From positions 1-20,867 of IMG/VR virus record IMGVR_UViG_3300035228_000973: a stretch of DNA of 20,867 nt; one strand, 5' to 3'. The translations under genes were made by a program, and so were the position numbers. Numbering within the stretch: the stretch's first letter is position 1; each line of letters starts with the position of its first letter. This stretch comes from a virus. The notes under the pieces were generated by a model, which searched no databases, had not been told where the DNA came from, and worked only from the letters and a program-made list of their open reading frames with translations. Shown piece by piece: positions 7,864 to 15,219 of this stretch.

Positions 7864-8003
7864 TTAAATACAGCAGTTACACTAACCACCTTAGCAGTAG
7901 GATTTCTGGCGACAGCAGTTTGTTTCGCTTCTTCATAATTACGAGCAATAACCTGCTCCTTAAAAACGTTGCCTGCTACGAAGAGGGTGACTTCACATTT
8001 CAT
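7860..8003 (-). CDS. 47-aa conserved-looking small protein
   Basis: Starts with ATG at 8003 inside the last codons of the methylase gene (ATGAAATGTGA) and ends in an ATGA overlap with the next gene. The protein begins MKCEVTLFVAGNVFKEQVIA and ends VVSVTAVFK. Two or three beta strands flank a helix containing NYEEAKQTAVARN, a beta-alpha-beta pattern compatible with a tiny ferredoxin-like fold. No family recognised. A perfect TATAAT box with an upstream TG (extended -10) lies 41 nt before the ATG, inside the methylase gene. Overlaps at both ends and the clean reading frame support a real gene. A longer in-frame version from 8084 is possible but would overlap the methylase gene by about 90 nt and is less likely. 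Confidence 0.7.
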   Translation of the reverse strand: MKCEVTLFVAGNVFKEQVIARNYEEAKQTAVARNPTAKVVSVTAVFK

Positions 8004-8835
8004 AGTTGGTAAGGACGAGTTCCTTGCGAGACGCTTGATCTGTATTATAGCACCCAGTGGAGCGCATGGTGTACGTATGTGCAAATTCAGCAGCTGTCCA
8101 CTCCTTCTTGAAGCGGTCTCGGATCAGTTGTGATGAGTTATATGAAACAAGTTGATGAGAGATAAAGCGATCACAATCAGCAGCAAACTGATCGTGGTCA
8201 AATCCCTTGTGCATGTTTCCTCGCTTACCATAAAGATTAGATCCGATCTCATAGGGGGGATCGAGATAGACGAAGGTGGACTTGCTATCGCAAAAGAGTT
8301 CTTCATATGAAAGTTTAGTAATTTTCCAACGGCGAATCATTCCTGAATATTCAGGGAGTTTACAAATGCCTCGCATTGAGAAATTGCTATCTGACGCTTG
8401 CTTGCTGAAGGAACTGGATTCTGTGAGACCAGAAAAAGAGCACTTGTTAACAATGTAAAAACACACAGCACGATATAGATCGGACGTAGAATCATCATTT
8501 AATTGTTCCTTAGAATCTAGAAATAAAGTTTTTGCTGATGTTTGATCTGGATGAGAAGTCTTGAGATCAACCAACAAAGCAGAAAGTTCTTGTCCTTGAT
8601 CTTGAAGCACTCTCCAAAAGTTATAGAGTGGTCCATACAAATCGTTGACCCAGATGTCTAGGTGTGGATATCGTTTACCAATCTCAATAGCAACAGAACC
8701 ACCACCCAAGAATGGTTCTCGGTAGTGAGTATATTCTGTAAGATTGGGAATGTATTGAAAAAGTTTGCTCAAGGCACGACTCTTTCCACCAGGATATCTA
8801 AGTGGCGTCTTCAGTGACTTCAAAGTTTTTGTCAT
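7993..8835 (-). CDS. dam: DNA adenine methyltransferase, Dam-like
   Basis: N6-adenine methylase of the D12/Dam class, most likely acting on GATC. It is 280 aa from the ATG at 8835. The domain order is PLRYPGGKSRAL near residues 11-22 (cofactor entry), REPFLGGGSVAIE at 39-51 (motif I) and the catalytic DPPY at 192-195 within VYLDPPYE. The target-recognition region lies between. GATC is common in the surrounding DNA (several occur in the first 180 bases), so the site is not avoided. The ATG falls 38 nt inside the preceding small gene; the ribosome site is weak, and a GTG at 8853 is an alternative. The last codons contain the start of the 47-aa gene. It sits among clamp-loader genes, unlike its place in T4. 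Confidence 0.93.
   Translation of the reverse strand: MTKTLKSLKTPLRYPGGKSRALSKLFQYIPNLTEYTHYREPFLGGGSVAIEIGKRYPHLDIWVNDLYGPLYNFWRVLQDQGQELSALLVDLKTSHPDQTSAKTLFLDSKEQLNDDSTSDLYRAVCFYIVNKCSFSGLTESSSFSKQASDSNFSMRGICKLPEYSGMIRRWKITKLSYEELFCDSKSTFVYLDPPYEIGSNLYGKRGNMHKGFDHDQFAADCDRFISHQLVSYNSSQLIRDRFKKEWTAAEFAHTYTMRSTGCYNTDQASRKELVLTNYEM
8044..8049 (-). promoter_or_regulatory. Extended -10 box inside the end of dam
   Basis: Perfect TATAAT at 8049-8044 on the minus strand, preceded by TG and one base (TGCTATAAT). No good -35 is seen, which is normal for extended -10 promoters. It would start near 8037, 34 nt before the 47-aa gene, and could give gp62 and RegA an internal transcript. Confidence 0.35.
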
Positions 8836-8983
8836 GATATTTAAGGTATTCACGAAAGATGTGTTTCATTTCACGATGCGTCATTCCACAATGAGCAGCA
8901 GCATGGGGTAGGTTCATTGTAGCATAGAAGAGTCCTTCGTTTGCTTCTTTTACGTTTTCAGGTGTCGTCTTCTTCATTGACAT
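8798..8983 (-). CDS. Small helix-turn-helix-like protein
   Basis: About 61 aa from the ATG at 8983 (MSMKKTTPEN); the ATG at 8977 is equally possible and the TTG at 8989 less so. No family recognised with confidence. The central part, LPHAAAHCGM followed by THREMKHIFREYL, looks like two helices joined by a tight turn, as in a helix-turn-helix DNA-binding unit, with basic residues on the second helix. It overlaps the upstream 65-aa gene by 26 nt and the methylase gene by 38 nt. If it binds DNA it may be a phage regulator or replication accessory factor; this is inference from the pattern. Confidence 0.7.
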   Translation of the reverse strand: MSMKKTTPENVKEANEGLFYATMNLPHAAAHCGMTHREMKHIFREYLKYHDKNFEVTEDAT

Positions 8984-9155
8984 TTTCAAAATCTTCTATT
9001 TGATTTGCAGATACCTCATGCTCTCCAGCAATAAGATACCAGTGGTGTCCTGCACGTTCACCAAGATACATCATCTCATCTTTAGGAAAAGCATTTTCTC
9101 GCATTGCTGCCTGAATTTTTAAATGGACTAGTTCTTCATGTGTTGGAACTTTCAT
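8958..9155 (-). CDS. 65-aa protein of unknown function
   Basis: Starts at the ATG at 9155, overlapping the gp44 stop as ATGA, and ends inside the next small gene. The protein begins MKVPTHEELVHLKIQAAMREN, has a helix followed by a likely strand pair (MMYLGERAGHHWYLIAGEHEV), and ends with a run of acidic residues (NEEDDT). No family recognised, no signal peptide, no membrane segment. Tight coupling to the clamp loader gene and a stable frame between two overlapping neighbours support its being real. Function unknown. Confidence 0.72.
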   Translation of the reverse strand: MKVPTHEELVHLKIQAAMRENAFPKDEMMYLGERAGHHWYLIAGEHEVSANQIEDFENVNEEDDT

Positions 9156-10096
9156 CGGAATTCACACCCCATCATTATTTCAGTAAGACATGCCAAAAGA
9201 TTTACTTCTTGATCGGCAACAAAAGCAATCTGATACTGATACTTAGCAAGAATTAATACTGCTTCAGGGATATACTTTGGTTTAATGTTTTCATACAAGA
9301 TTGTATAAATTTTTCGCATGACAATATTAGGATCATTGTCAATATTTTCTATCACCCACTTACGAACAGTTGTAAACTCTTTGTTTTTTAAAGAAGTAAT
9401 CAAATGATCTAGGTTGATGTCAGCGATATCAACTAAAACATCAGTATCAATCTTACCAGTTGCAGAGTGACGTTGCGATTCATTAATTAAACGACGCCAG
9501 TCAGGATAGTAACGTTGAATTAGTTTAACAATAATCTTATCTTCATATTCAATTTGATTTTCATCAAGAATATTTTTTAGACGATAAAAGAATTGCTCTT
9601 GCAATTTTGCTTCTTGATTTTTACTAATTCTAAAGTCAACAACTGTGCATCTGGAATGCAATGGTTCGATGATCTTGTTCTGGAAGTTACAAGTAAAAAT
9701 GAATCTACAATTACTATGAAACTCTTCAACAAATGCACGTAAAGAGAGTTGCACATCATGAGTAGTATTATCTGCCTCATCGATAATGACAACTTTGTGG
9801 TGTGCTCCTCCTACTAAAGAAACTGTAGAAGCAAATGTTTTAACTCGATTGCGAACAGTGTCTATGAAACGTCCCTCGTCTGATCCGTTAATGAGGATGT
9901 AGGAGGCACCAATCTCCTCACACAACGCTTTAGCAACAGTAGTCTTACCGACGCCTGCAGACCCAAGGAGAAGCAGATTAGGGATCTCTCCCTGCTCTAC
10001 AAATCCTAAGAAAGGTTTCTTTAGGTTGTCGGGAAGAATACAATCATTGATCGTTTTAGGACGATACTGCTCTACCCAAAGAAACTTTTTACTCAT
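9152..10096 (-). CDS. 44: Clamp loader large subunit, T4 gp44-like AAA+ ATPase
   Basis: ATPase of the clamp loader, related to RFC and DnaX subunits; with gp62 it loads gp45 onto primer-template junctions. It is 314 aa (T4 gp44 is 319). N-terminal WVEQYRPKTINDCILP is the usual RFC-type opening. Walker A GSAGVGKT is at 45-52, Walker B VVIIDEAD at 102-109 and the arginine-finger SRC motif at 148-150. The helical collar follows. The frame opens with a TTG at 10099, but the ATG at 10096 (MSKKFLW) overlaps the gp45 stop as TGATG and is the better start. Intact, with the T4 order gp45 then gp44. Confidence 0.96.
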   Translation of the reverse strand: MSKKFLWVEQYRPKTINDCILPDNLKKPFLGFVEQGEIPNLLLLGSAGVGKTTVAKALCEEIGASYILINGSDEGRFIDTVRNRVKTFASTVSLVGGAHHKVVIIDEADNTTHDVQLSLRAFVEEFHSNCRFIFTCNFQNKIIEPLHSRCTVVDFRISKNQEAKLQEQFFYRLKNILDENQIEYEDKIIVKLIQRYYPDWRRLINESQRHSATGKIDTDVLVDIADINLDHLITSLKNKEFTTVRKWVIENIDNDPNIVMRKIYTILYENIKPKYIPEAVLILAKYQYQIAFVADQEVNLLACLTEIMMGCEFR

Positions 10097-10761
10097 CAAA
10101 ACTCCAATGCAATATAATAAACAAGATCTAGTCTAGTGTGACGCCACTCAGATACAAGATGCTTTGACACTTTAACATGATAGTCTCCAGGTTGAAGACG
10201 AATGTGCTCGATTTTAAGAACTAGTTCATAATCTCCAGTTGTCTCTCCAGCAATCGTTTGACAATAATCATTACTAGTTTCGTTTTCAGAATCACGAAGA
10301 TACAAACTAATTTGATCATTCTCAGATTTAAACACTAAGTCAGTAAGATTATAAATCGATGCTGCTTTTCGCAATGACTCAATTTCATCCCAAGAAATAT
10401 TAAAATCAATATCTGCTCCGGGGAACTTAATATTTTTTTCTGGGGCAGACTTCAATGTAATCTCAGGATCTGAAAAGAAATATTTTGCAGAGCGTCCACG
10501 AGATCGGATAGTTACGTAACTCTCATTTTCAAATTCCAGTACTGGATTTTGAAATAAAGAAAGACCAGAAAGGAATTGGTTTAAATCATAGATACCAAAA
10601 GTTTGAGGGAAAGTTTCTTCACAAGTAAATTCTGCAAGTGCGTTTTCGCCAACACTAATAGTTTTTAATTGATTGCCGCCACGAATAAGAATAGAACTAT
10701 TGATTGTAGAATAGTTCTTTAGTACTTGCAAAGTTTGTTCAGATAAAATCACTTTATTCAT
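10096..10761 (-). CDS. 45: Sliding clamp, T4 gp45-like
   Basis: Trimeric processivity clamp for gp43; in T4 it is also the mobile enhancer that activates late transcription through gp55 and gp33. It is 221 aa (T4 gp45 is 228). Family landmarks are LKNYSTINSSI near the N-terminus, GIYDLNQFLSGLSLF near residues 76-90, IKFPGADI before the second half, and the terminal strand VYYIALEF. The ATG overlaps the stop of the DUF3310 gene as ATGA and the stop overlaps gp44 by one base. Clamp and late sigma factor gp55 are both encoded in this window, in separate transcription units. Confidence 0.94.
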   Translation of the reverse strand: MNKVILSEQTLQVLKNYSTINSSILIRGGNQLKTISVGENALAEFTCEETFPQTFGIYDLNQFLSGLSLFQNPVLEFENESYVTIRSRGRSAKYFFSDPEITLKSAPEKNIKFPGADIDFNISWDEIESLRKAASIYNLTDLVFKSENDQISLYLRDSENETSNDYCQTIAGETTGDYELVLKIEHIRLQPGDYHVKVSKHLVSEWRHTRLDLVYYIALEF

Positions 10762-11042
10762 TGATTGTAGGTTTCAGTATTGGCAGACTTGTCACTAAAA
10801 TGTAGCAACAGCAATGCATAGTGAAGGATCTTAATGATATCACGACGGGCAGTGCCCTTACGATCGTAGCGTGAAGCATACTTGAGGATGTTGCTACGGC
10901 AGAATGCCTCAGCATCTCCACATGCTTCGATCAAGTCTAACGTTTGGATGCTGTCGTTTCCAGCAGAATAGTGCTGTCCATAAGTTCCAGCGATGTAATC
11001 ACTCAGCTCTTTCAACAGAGCATCTTCATTGTATTTTTTCAT
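10758..11042 (-). CDS. DUF3310-like small protein
   Basis: 94 aa from the ATG at 11042, which overlaps the preceding stop as ATGA; the frame also allows a TTG at 11051. The sequence QHYSAGND (about 23-30), then IEACGDAEAFCRSNILKYASRYDRKG and a final helix DIIKILHYALLLL, matches the pattern of DUF3310, the family that includes the T7 gp1.7 nucleotide kinase: an HY motif, a G/C-N-x-x-K-Y-x-x-R-Y core and a helix of D-x-x-K-x-x-x-Y type. The function may concern nucleotide metabolism, but kinase activity is established only for T7 gp1.7 and is uncertain here. It is translationally coupled to the clamp gene gp45. Confidence 0.82.
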   Translation of the reverse strand: MKKYNEDALLKELSDYIAGTYGQHYSAGNDSIQTLDLIEACGDAEAFCRSNILKYASRYDRKGTARRDIIKILHYALLLLHFSDKSANTETYNQ

Positions 11043-11209
11043 TTGCTCCAAATATACTCAATATTACTATGATAGCATTCAAACAAGGATCCGTCAATCG
11101 CTTTCATGGTAAGTTTAATACCATCTCCATTTAAAATTTTACCCGAACGATGTTCGCAATCTTTTAGGATTGCAACATGTCCAATGTACCCATGAAATTT
11201 ATCACTCAT
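11039..11209 (-). CDS. 56-aa protein of unknown function
   Basis: Starts at the ATG at 11209, inside the last codons of the CobS-like gene (ATGAGTGA), and ends in an ATGA overlap with the DUF3310 gene. The protein begins MSDKFHGYIGHVAILKDCEH and contains GKILNGDGIKLTMKAIDGSL, a series of short strands with Gly/Asp turns that suggests a small beta-barrel. No family recognised. Overlapping start and stop signals on both sides make it a credible gene in the block leading to gp45. A version with five more residues from 11224 is open but starts further inside cobS. Confidence 0.72.
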   Translation of the reverse strand: MSDKFHGYIGHVAILKDCEHRSGKILNGDGIKLTMKAIDGSLFECYHSNIEYIWSK

Positions 11210-12302
11210 AGTATGGTGCCTCAATTTTTTCTATAGTATCTTCCAAATTTACTTCAGCATCAAGTTTGCTATAGAGATCAAGAAAAATAATTTTGGTTTC
11301 TTCGTCAAAACGATTAGTACAAACTTTAATTGCTTTAATACGATCATTCCAAATAGAGTATGCACGAATAATATGTGTTAAGCGGCGAGTAGAAATAACT
11401 TCATTAGTACCACCAACATCAAAAGTTTTACGAATAATGTCTGCCCACTGAGCAAGTTTCTCACAGAACTCACGATCTTCCAAACCAAGATCAAGAGAAA
11501 TTCCCTCAAGAATTTTTTGCTCTACTTTAATACTTGGATACTCTTGCTCAAACGTCAACGCAAAGCGTTCCAAGAATGCTTCATTAAGAATATTTGTTCC
11601 AATAAAACGACCATCATCAGAACCTTTACCTTTAGTATTAGCAGTAGCGAAAATGTTAAACCCGCTAGTAGGTTGAATATACTTGCCGGTTTTCTTCAAG
11701 AAGATACCTTTACCTTCAAGAATAGACTGGAGACACATGATTTTATTGGAAGCAAGGTCAACTTCATCTAGAAGCAACACAGCTCCACGTTCCAAAGCCT
11801 CAACGACTGGTCCGTTGTGCCAAACAGTTTCGCCATTAACAAGACGAAAACCACCAATAAGATCATCCTCGTCAGTCTCAATGGTAATATTCACTCGAAT
11901 AAGTTCTCTATTTAGAGAAGCACATGCCTGCTCAATAGACATGGTTTTACCATTACCAGACATACCAGTAATAAAAGTAGGATAAAAGATACGAGACTTG
12001 ATGATCTTTTTTACGTCAACAAAATTTCCAAAAGGAATAAAAGTTTTATCTTTAACAGGAGTAAGATTCTGAATAGAATCAGAAACAATATTTTCTTCTA
12101 GTTGCTGTCGTACTTCATTGATAGTAAGATTCCACTCACCACGTCCAGTCTTGTATGGTTCCATACGATTCACAATCGTTGCATAAGAAACACCTTGTGC
12201 AGTTGCAGCAGCACGTAGAGCACTAGTACCAACTTCAGTACCAAAATTATTTTCAATGTACTTGAAGAGTTGAATCATGTCGATGCGAGCGGGAAGAGGC
12301 AT
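11202..12302 (-). CDS. cobS: CobS-like AAA+ ATPase of MoxR type
   Basis: Common in cyanomyoviruses and usually labelled cobalt chelatase subunit CobS. It is 366 aa from the ATG at 12302 (MPLPARIDMI); a TTG at 12335 would add 11 residues, and neither start has a clear ribosome site. About 90 N-terminal residues resemble the helical CobS N-domain. Walker A GMSGNGKT is at 113-120, Walker B LLLDEVD at 176-182, sensor-1 ATANTKG around 219-225 and a candidate arginine finger R246 in NEAFLERF. It directly follows a VWA/metallopeptidase gene, the classic partner of MoxR-type ATPases and of CobS itself (CobT). No CobN is present, so a role other than cobalt insertion is possible. Confidence 0.92.
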   Translation of the reverse strand: MPLPARIDMIQLFKYIENNFGTEVGTSALRAAATAQGVSYATIVNRMEPYKTGRGEWNLTINEVRQQLEENIVSDSIQNLTPVKDKTFIPFGNFVDVKKIIKSRIFYPTFITGMSGNGKTMSIEQACASLNRELIRVNITIETDEDDLIGGFRLVNGETVWHNGPVVEALERGAVLLLDEVDLASNKIMCLQSILEGKGIFLKKTGKYIQPTSGFNIFATANTKGKGSDDGRFIGTNILNEAFLERFALTFEQEYPSIKVEQKILEGISLDLGLEDREFCEKLAQWADIIRKTFDVGGTNEVISTRRLTHIIRAYSIWNDRIKAIKVCTNRFDEETKIIFLDLYSKLDAEVNLEDTIEKIEAPYYE

Positions 12303-12378
12303 TTGATTTGTTTCGATGAATGTATTGTAGGGCAAAAATTAGTTAGGTTGGATTGGCATGTGCCAGTTCTTTAACTGA

Positions 12379-14520
12379 CTATGCGATGGTATCTATGAAA
12401 GAGTTAAGGACTTTTTTGTTAGAAGATTTTTTGGCAAGCATTTTCTTAAACGCAGCTTTGACTTCAGACTTTGAAGAACCTGGCGCAACATCTAGTCCAG
12501 TATTGCTTTCATTAGAACCTTTAGTAGAGATAGCATATAGTGCATCATAAGCGATAGGATCAGGAAGGATAGCTGATTTATCTTTAGTCCACATTTTTTT
12601 AATAATTGATAAACCTTCCATAGTTTGTTTACAGAAGAAGCGATAGTAAGAAGTAAGACCATTACCATCAATCAATCTGATACCCATCACATTTACATCA
12701 GGATTATTCTCCTTCAAGTTTTGAATAAACAAGTTAGTAATTTCGTACCATGAATAAAGATTATTATATGTACGTCCTAATTTACGATCACGAATAATAA
12801 TTCTACTACCACAATCTACGCGGCGTTGAGTCATTCTAGTAGAGTTACCATCATAAGAAATAACTTCAGATCCATAAACTGAAGGACCAGATTCTCCATC
12901 AGTAAGAATGCAAAGGTTGACTTTACTTACTTTAGAGTATGCTTTAAACTCTGGAATGATATTGTTAACAACCATAATTGCTTCGTTAAGAGGAGTACCT
13001 GATAAAGACATTCCAATAGTTTGACGATATCCGCAGTAGTGTGTCATGCACATAACTTCACGAAAGATATTTAAACACTGAATTTCAAAATTTTGTGCAT
13101 TAGAACGAGAAGAAATAATATTCATCATTCGGAAAAATTGTTTACTAACAAATATTTCATTTTTCTTAAGATACTCTTTGTCACTAATAAATTCACTCTC
13201 GTAGATTGAGCGTTCTGCTTGCCACCACTCATTAGTAAAAGCATATACCTCAAATGGAATATTAACTTTCTTACAGAACATACAGAGTATAAGAAGTTGT
13301 TTGATAGTGGGAAGCATTGTACCTCCCATAGATCCAGACCAATCAAGACAAAAAAGCATTCCATGATTTTTACCTTCAGGAAGAGAAGTTACTTTTTTAA
13401 ATAAGTCTTCATTGTATTTGTAAGTATGAAGTTTGGAACAATCTAATACACCAGTTCTAGAAGTTTTTGAGCGAGAGTAAGCATCCGCTGCTTTCTTACA
13501 TTCAAATTCTTTTACAAGATAATTTACTTCATTGACAATACCTTTTTTAAATTCAGCATACTGATTATCTACCCAGGTATAATCTACATCATTATCACGA
13601 CAAGTAGCAATCCAATTATGAATAACTTCCCAATCAACAACATAATTTGAAGTTTTAATAACGGGCATATCTATGTAAATAGTATTGCTTCCACTATAAG
13701 TATCATTCAATCCTTTTGTTGCTTTGTCAAATGATTCTTGAGTGCTTACATTGTCTACTGAGTTTGCATGTGTTCCACCAGGACATTCATCATCTGCATC
13801 TTGGTTATTATTTTCTTCACGGCGTTCTGCCTCTTCAAGCATTTCTTCATGTGTCATCGTACCTTCTTCACCTACAGAAGATTGGGTATCATTATAACTT
13901 TCGGTATTAGAAGAATCAGTACCACCACCATCAGTTCCTGACAATGGAACATTGGCAAGTTGTTCTAATTCTTTTTGTTGTTCCTTAGCAAAGATCCAAA
14001 TTTCAGTAGCAACAGCAACTGCTTCATCGAATGTTTCAATCTTCTCTACTTTTTCAACTAAGATTTTTTCTTTATTACTAAATGGTATCTCAACATCAAC
14101 AATACCTAATTTGAAATACAAGTTAATACGATCTATTAAACTATAAGTATCAAGATCTTCTCCAGAAATAGAAAAGAAATCGCGATCATTCAATTCTTTA
14201 TAACCAAAAAAGAACGACTTACGTAGACCAGGATAACGACGCTTCATTAACTTTTCAACGCGAGCATCCTCAGTCACATTCACATAAGACATAGGGCATT
14301 CAAAATCTCCCCAAACTGGAGTGAACAACGCATGTCCAACTTCATGACCGACAAGAAGATCGTATACAATAGTAGAGGCACGATCCCACTTAGGTAAGAT
14401 TAGAACACGTTCATCAATATTGAAAGAAGCTGTGGAGCAGTTCTTATGCTCTACTACAAGATTCTCTGTAGCAAGCAACTTAGCAAGACTTCCTTTGATT
14501 TCTTGTGTCTTGGTAAGCAT
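12379..14520 (-). CDS. CobT-like VWA-domain protein with HEXXH metallopeptidase motif
   Basis: 713 aa from the ATG at 14520; the frame continues to a TTG at 14550 inside the promoter, which I reject. The N-terminal domain has HEVGH at 59-63 within LLVGHEVGHALF, followed about 20 residues later by NVTEDARVEK (81-90), the zinc-protease-like and CobT-like pattern. A long acidic, Ser/Asn/Glu-rich linker covers about 205-275. The C-terminal von Willebrand A domain carries the MIDAS motif D393-W-S-G-S397, then SGTPL and LTDGES, which supply the other metal ligands. It is the partner type expected for the downstream CobS-like AAA+ ATPase (77 nt away). It opens the block, with a promoter at 14542-14569. 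It may be a metal-dependent protease or remodelling adaptor; substrate unknown. Confidence 0.88.
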   Translation of the reverse strand: MLTKTQEIKGSLAKLLATENLVVEHKNCSTASFNIDERVLILPKWDRASTIVYDLLVGHEVGHALFTPVWGDFECPMSYVNVTEDARVEKLMKRRYPGLRKSFFFGYKELNDRDFFSISGEDLDTYSLIDRINLYFKLGIVDVEIPFSNKEKILVEKVEKIETFDEAVAVATEIWIFAKEQQKELEQLANVPLSGTDGGGTDSSNTESYNDTQSSVGEEGTMTHEEMLEEAERREENNNQDADDECPGGTHANSVDNVSTQESFDKATKGLNDTYSGSNTIYIDMPVIKTSNYVVDWEVIHNWIATCRDNDVDYTWVDNQYAEFKKGIVNEVNYLVKEFECKKAADAYSRSKTSRTGVLDCSKLHTYKYNEDLFKKVTSLPEGKNHGMLFCLDWSGSMGGTMLPTIKQLLILCMFCKKVNIPFEVYAFTNEWWQAERSIYESEFISDKEYLKKNEIFVSKQFFRMMNIISSRSNAQNFEIQCLNIFREVMCMTHYCGYRQTIGMSLSGTPLNEAIMVVNNIIPEFKAYSKVSKVNLCILTDGESGPSVYGSEVISYDGNSTRMTQRRVDCGSRIIIRDRKLGRTYNNLYSWYEITNLFIQNLKENNPDVNVMGIRLIDGNGLTSYYRFFCKQTMEGLSIIKKMWTKDKSAILPDPIAYDALYAISTKGSNESNTGLDVAPGSSKSEVKAAFKKMLAKKSSNKKVLNSFIDTIA

Positions 14521-14541
14521 AATTTTTTCTCTGTTCCCACT

Positions 14542-14569
14542 AGTATACAATAAAAAAGGGGACCCGCAA
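14542..14569 (-). promoter_or_regulatory. Promoter for the VWA/CobS/clamp block, overlapping the terminator
   Basis: -10 TATACT at 14547-14542 (5/6). With a 16-bp spacer the -35 position is TTGCGG (14569-14564, 3/6), which is exactly the loop of the preceding terminator. Predicted start near 14535, giving a 15-nt leader to the ATG at 14520. It shares GTATACTAGT with the gp55 promoter. Confidence 0.6.
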
Positions 14570-14575
14570 GTCCCC
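14552..14575 (-). terminator. Intrinsic terminator after the 2OG oxygenase gene
   Basis: On the minus strand GGGGAC (14575-14570), loop TTGCGG, GTCCCC (14563-14558), then six T (14557-14552). It ends the gp55-gp47-gp46 block 12 nt after its last stop codon. Confidence 0.9.
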
Positions 14576-14586
14576 CTATGCCACTT

Positions 14587-15219
14587 CTAATATTGGAACG
14601 CAGAGTCTTGTATACCTATATCTCCTTTGGGCATAATATTAAATGCTAATGCATACCTAGTATTATTTGATTTATTTTTAAGAACTTTATGCCTCAAGTC
14701 ACTTGGAAATAATACAAGCATATTTGACAAAGGATATATATCCCAATTGTAAGAATTAAAAAAATTATAATGTAGAGTAGGAGAAAATACCATATCATGT
14801 TCTCCTTTGTAAAATCTTATCGCAGAAGTATTAGGATCATAATCTCCAAAATAAAGTACCCCACTAATCCAAGAGTTGTTATGTGTATGAATTTCACATT
14901 GACCATTGTGCTCAGTTCTAGTAAACCAAGATGTGGTGAATTGAATATCACATCTATAACCTAATGTGTTAACAACATACCCATGGCATATCTGTTTTAA
15001 TTTATCATGAAGATCTTGATCCATTGATAAAATATTTTTTTTAATTGATACCGCACCATAAGATCCAGAGTCTTCATCGTCTTCTATCCATTCAACCTTC
15101 CCACTAAGTTCTATAAGTTTTTTAGAAATGTCTTCTGAGACATAATTTATAGATAATGCTTTAGCAAAAAGAGGATAGATCTCCCACCCAGTATTAGTTT
15201 TAAGTGTTGGGTAATCCAT
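14587..15219 (-). CDS. 2OG-Fe(II) oxygenase-like protein
   Basis: A 210-aa predicted non-haem iron dioxygenase that would use 2-oxoglutarate and oxygen. The double-stranded beta-helix core shows CEIHTHNNSWISGVLYF, giving metal ligands H111 and H113, then FPSDLRHKVL with H177 as the distal ligand, and R188 in NTRYALAFNI as the likely 2OG carboxylate anchor. This is the layout of the phage and cyanobacterial 2OG-FeII_Oxy_5 type. The ATG at 15219 overlaps the gp46 stop (TAATG) and GGAG is at good distance. It is the last gene of the gp55-gp47-gp46 block; a strong terminator follows. The substrate (protein, nucleic acid or small molecule) cannot be inferred from the sequence. Confidence 0.88.
   Translation of the reverse strand: MDYPTLKTNTGWEIYPLFAKALSINYVSEDISKKLIELSGKVEWIEDDEDSGSYGAVSIKKNILSMDQDLHDKLKQICHGYVVNTLGYRCDIQFTTSWFTRTEHNGQCEIHTHNNSWISGVLYFGDYDPNTSAIRFYKGEHDMVFSPTLHYNFFNSYNWDIYPLSNMLVLFPSDLRHKVLKNKSNNTRYALAFNIMPKGDIGIQDSAFQY

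Noticed and set aside
11202-12335. CobS as direct evidence for a phage cobalamin pathway
   Set aside because: No CobN or other cobalamin gene is seen, and the neighbouring VWA/HEXXH protein allows a different role, so only the ATPase class is supported.
12354-12365. TGGCA-TG-TGCCA palindrome between the VWA gene and cobS
   Set aside because: Short, not near a promoter and without a T-run; not enough to call an operator or terminator.
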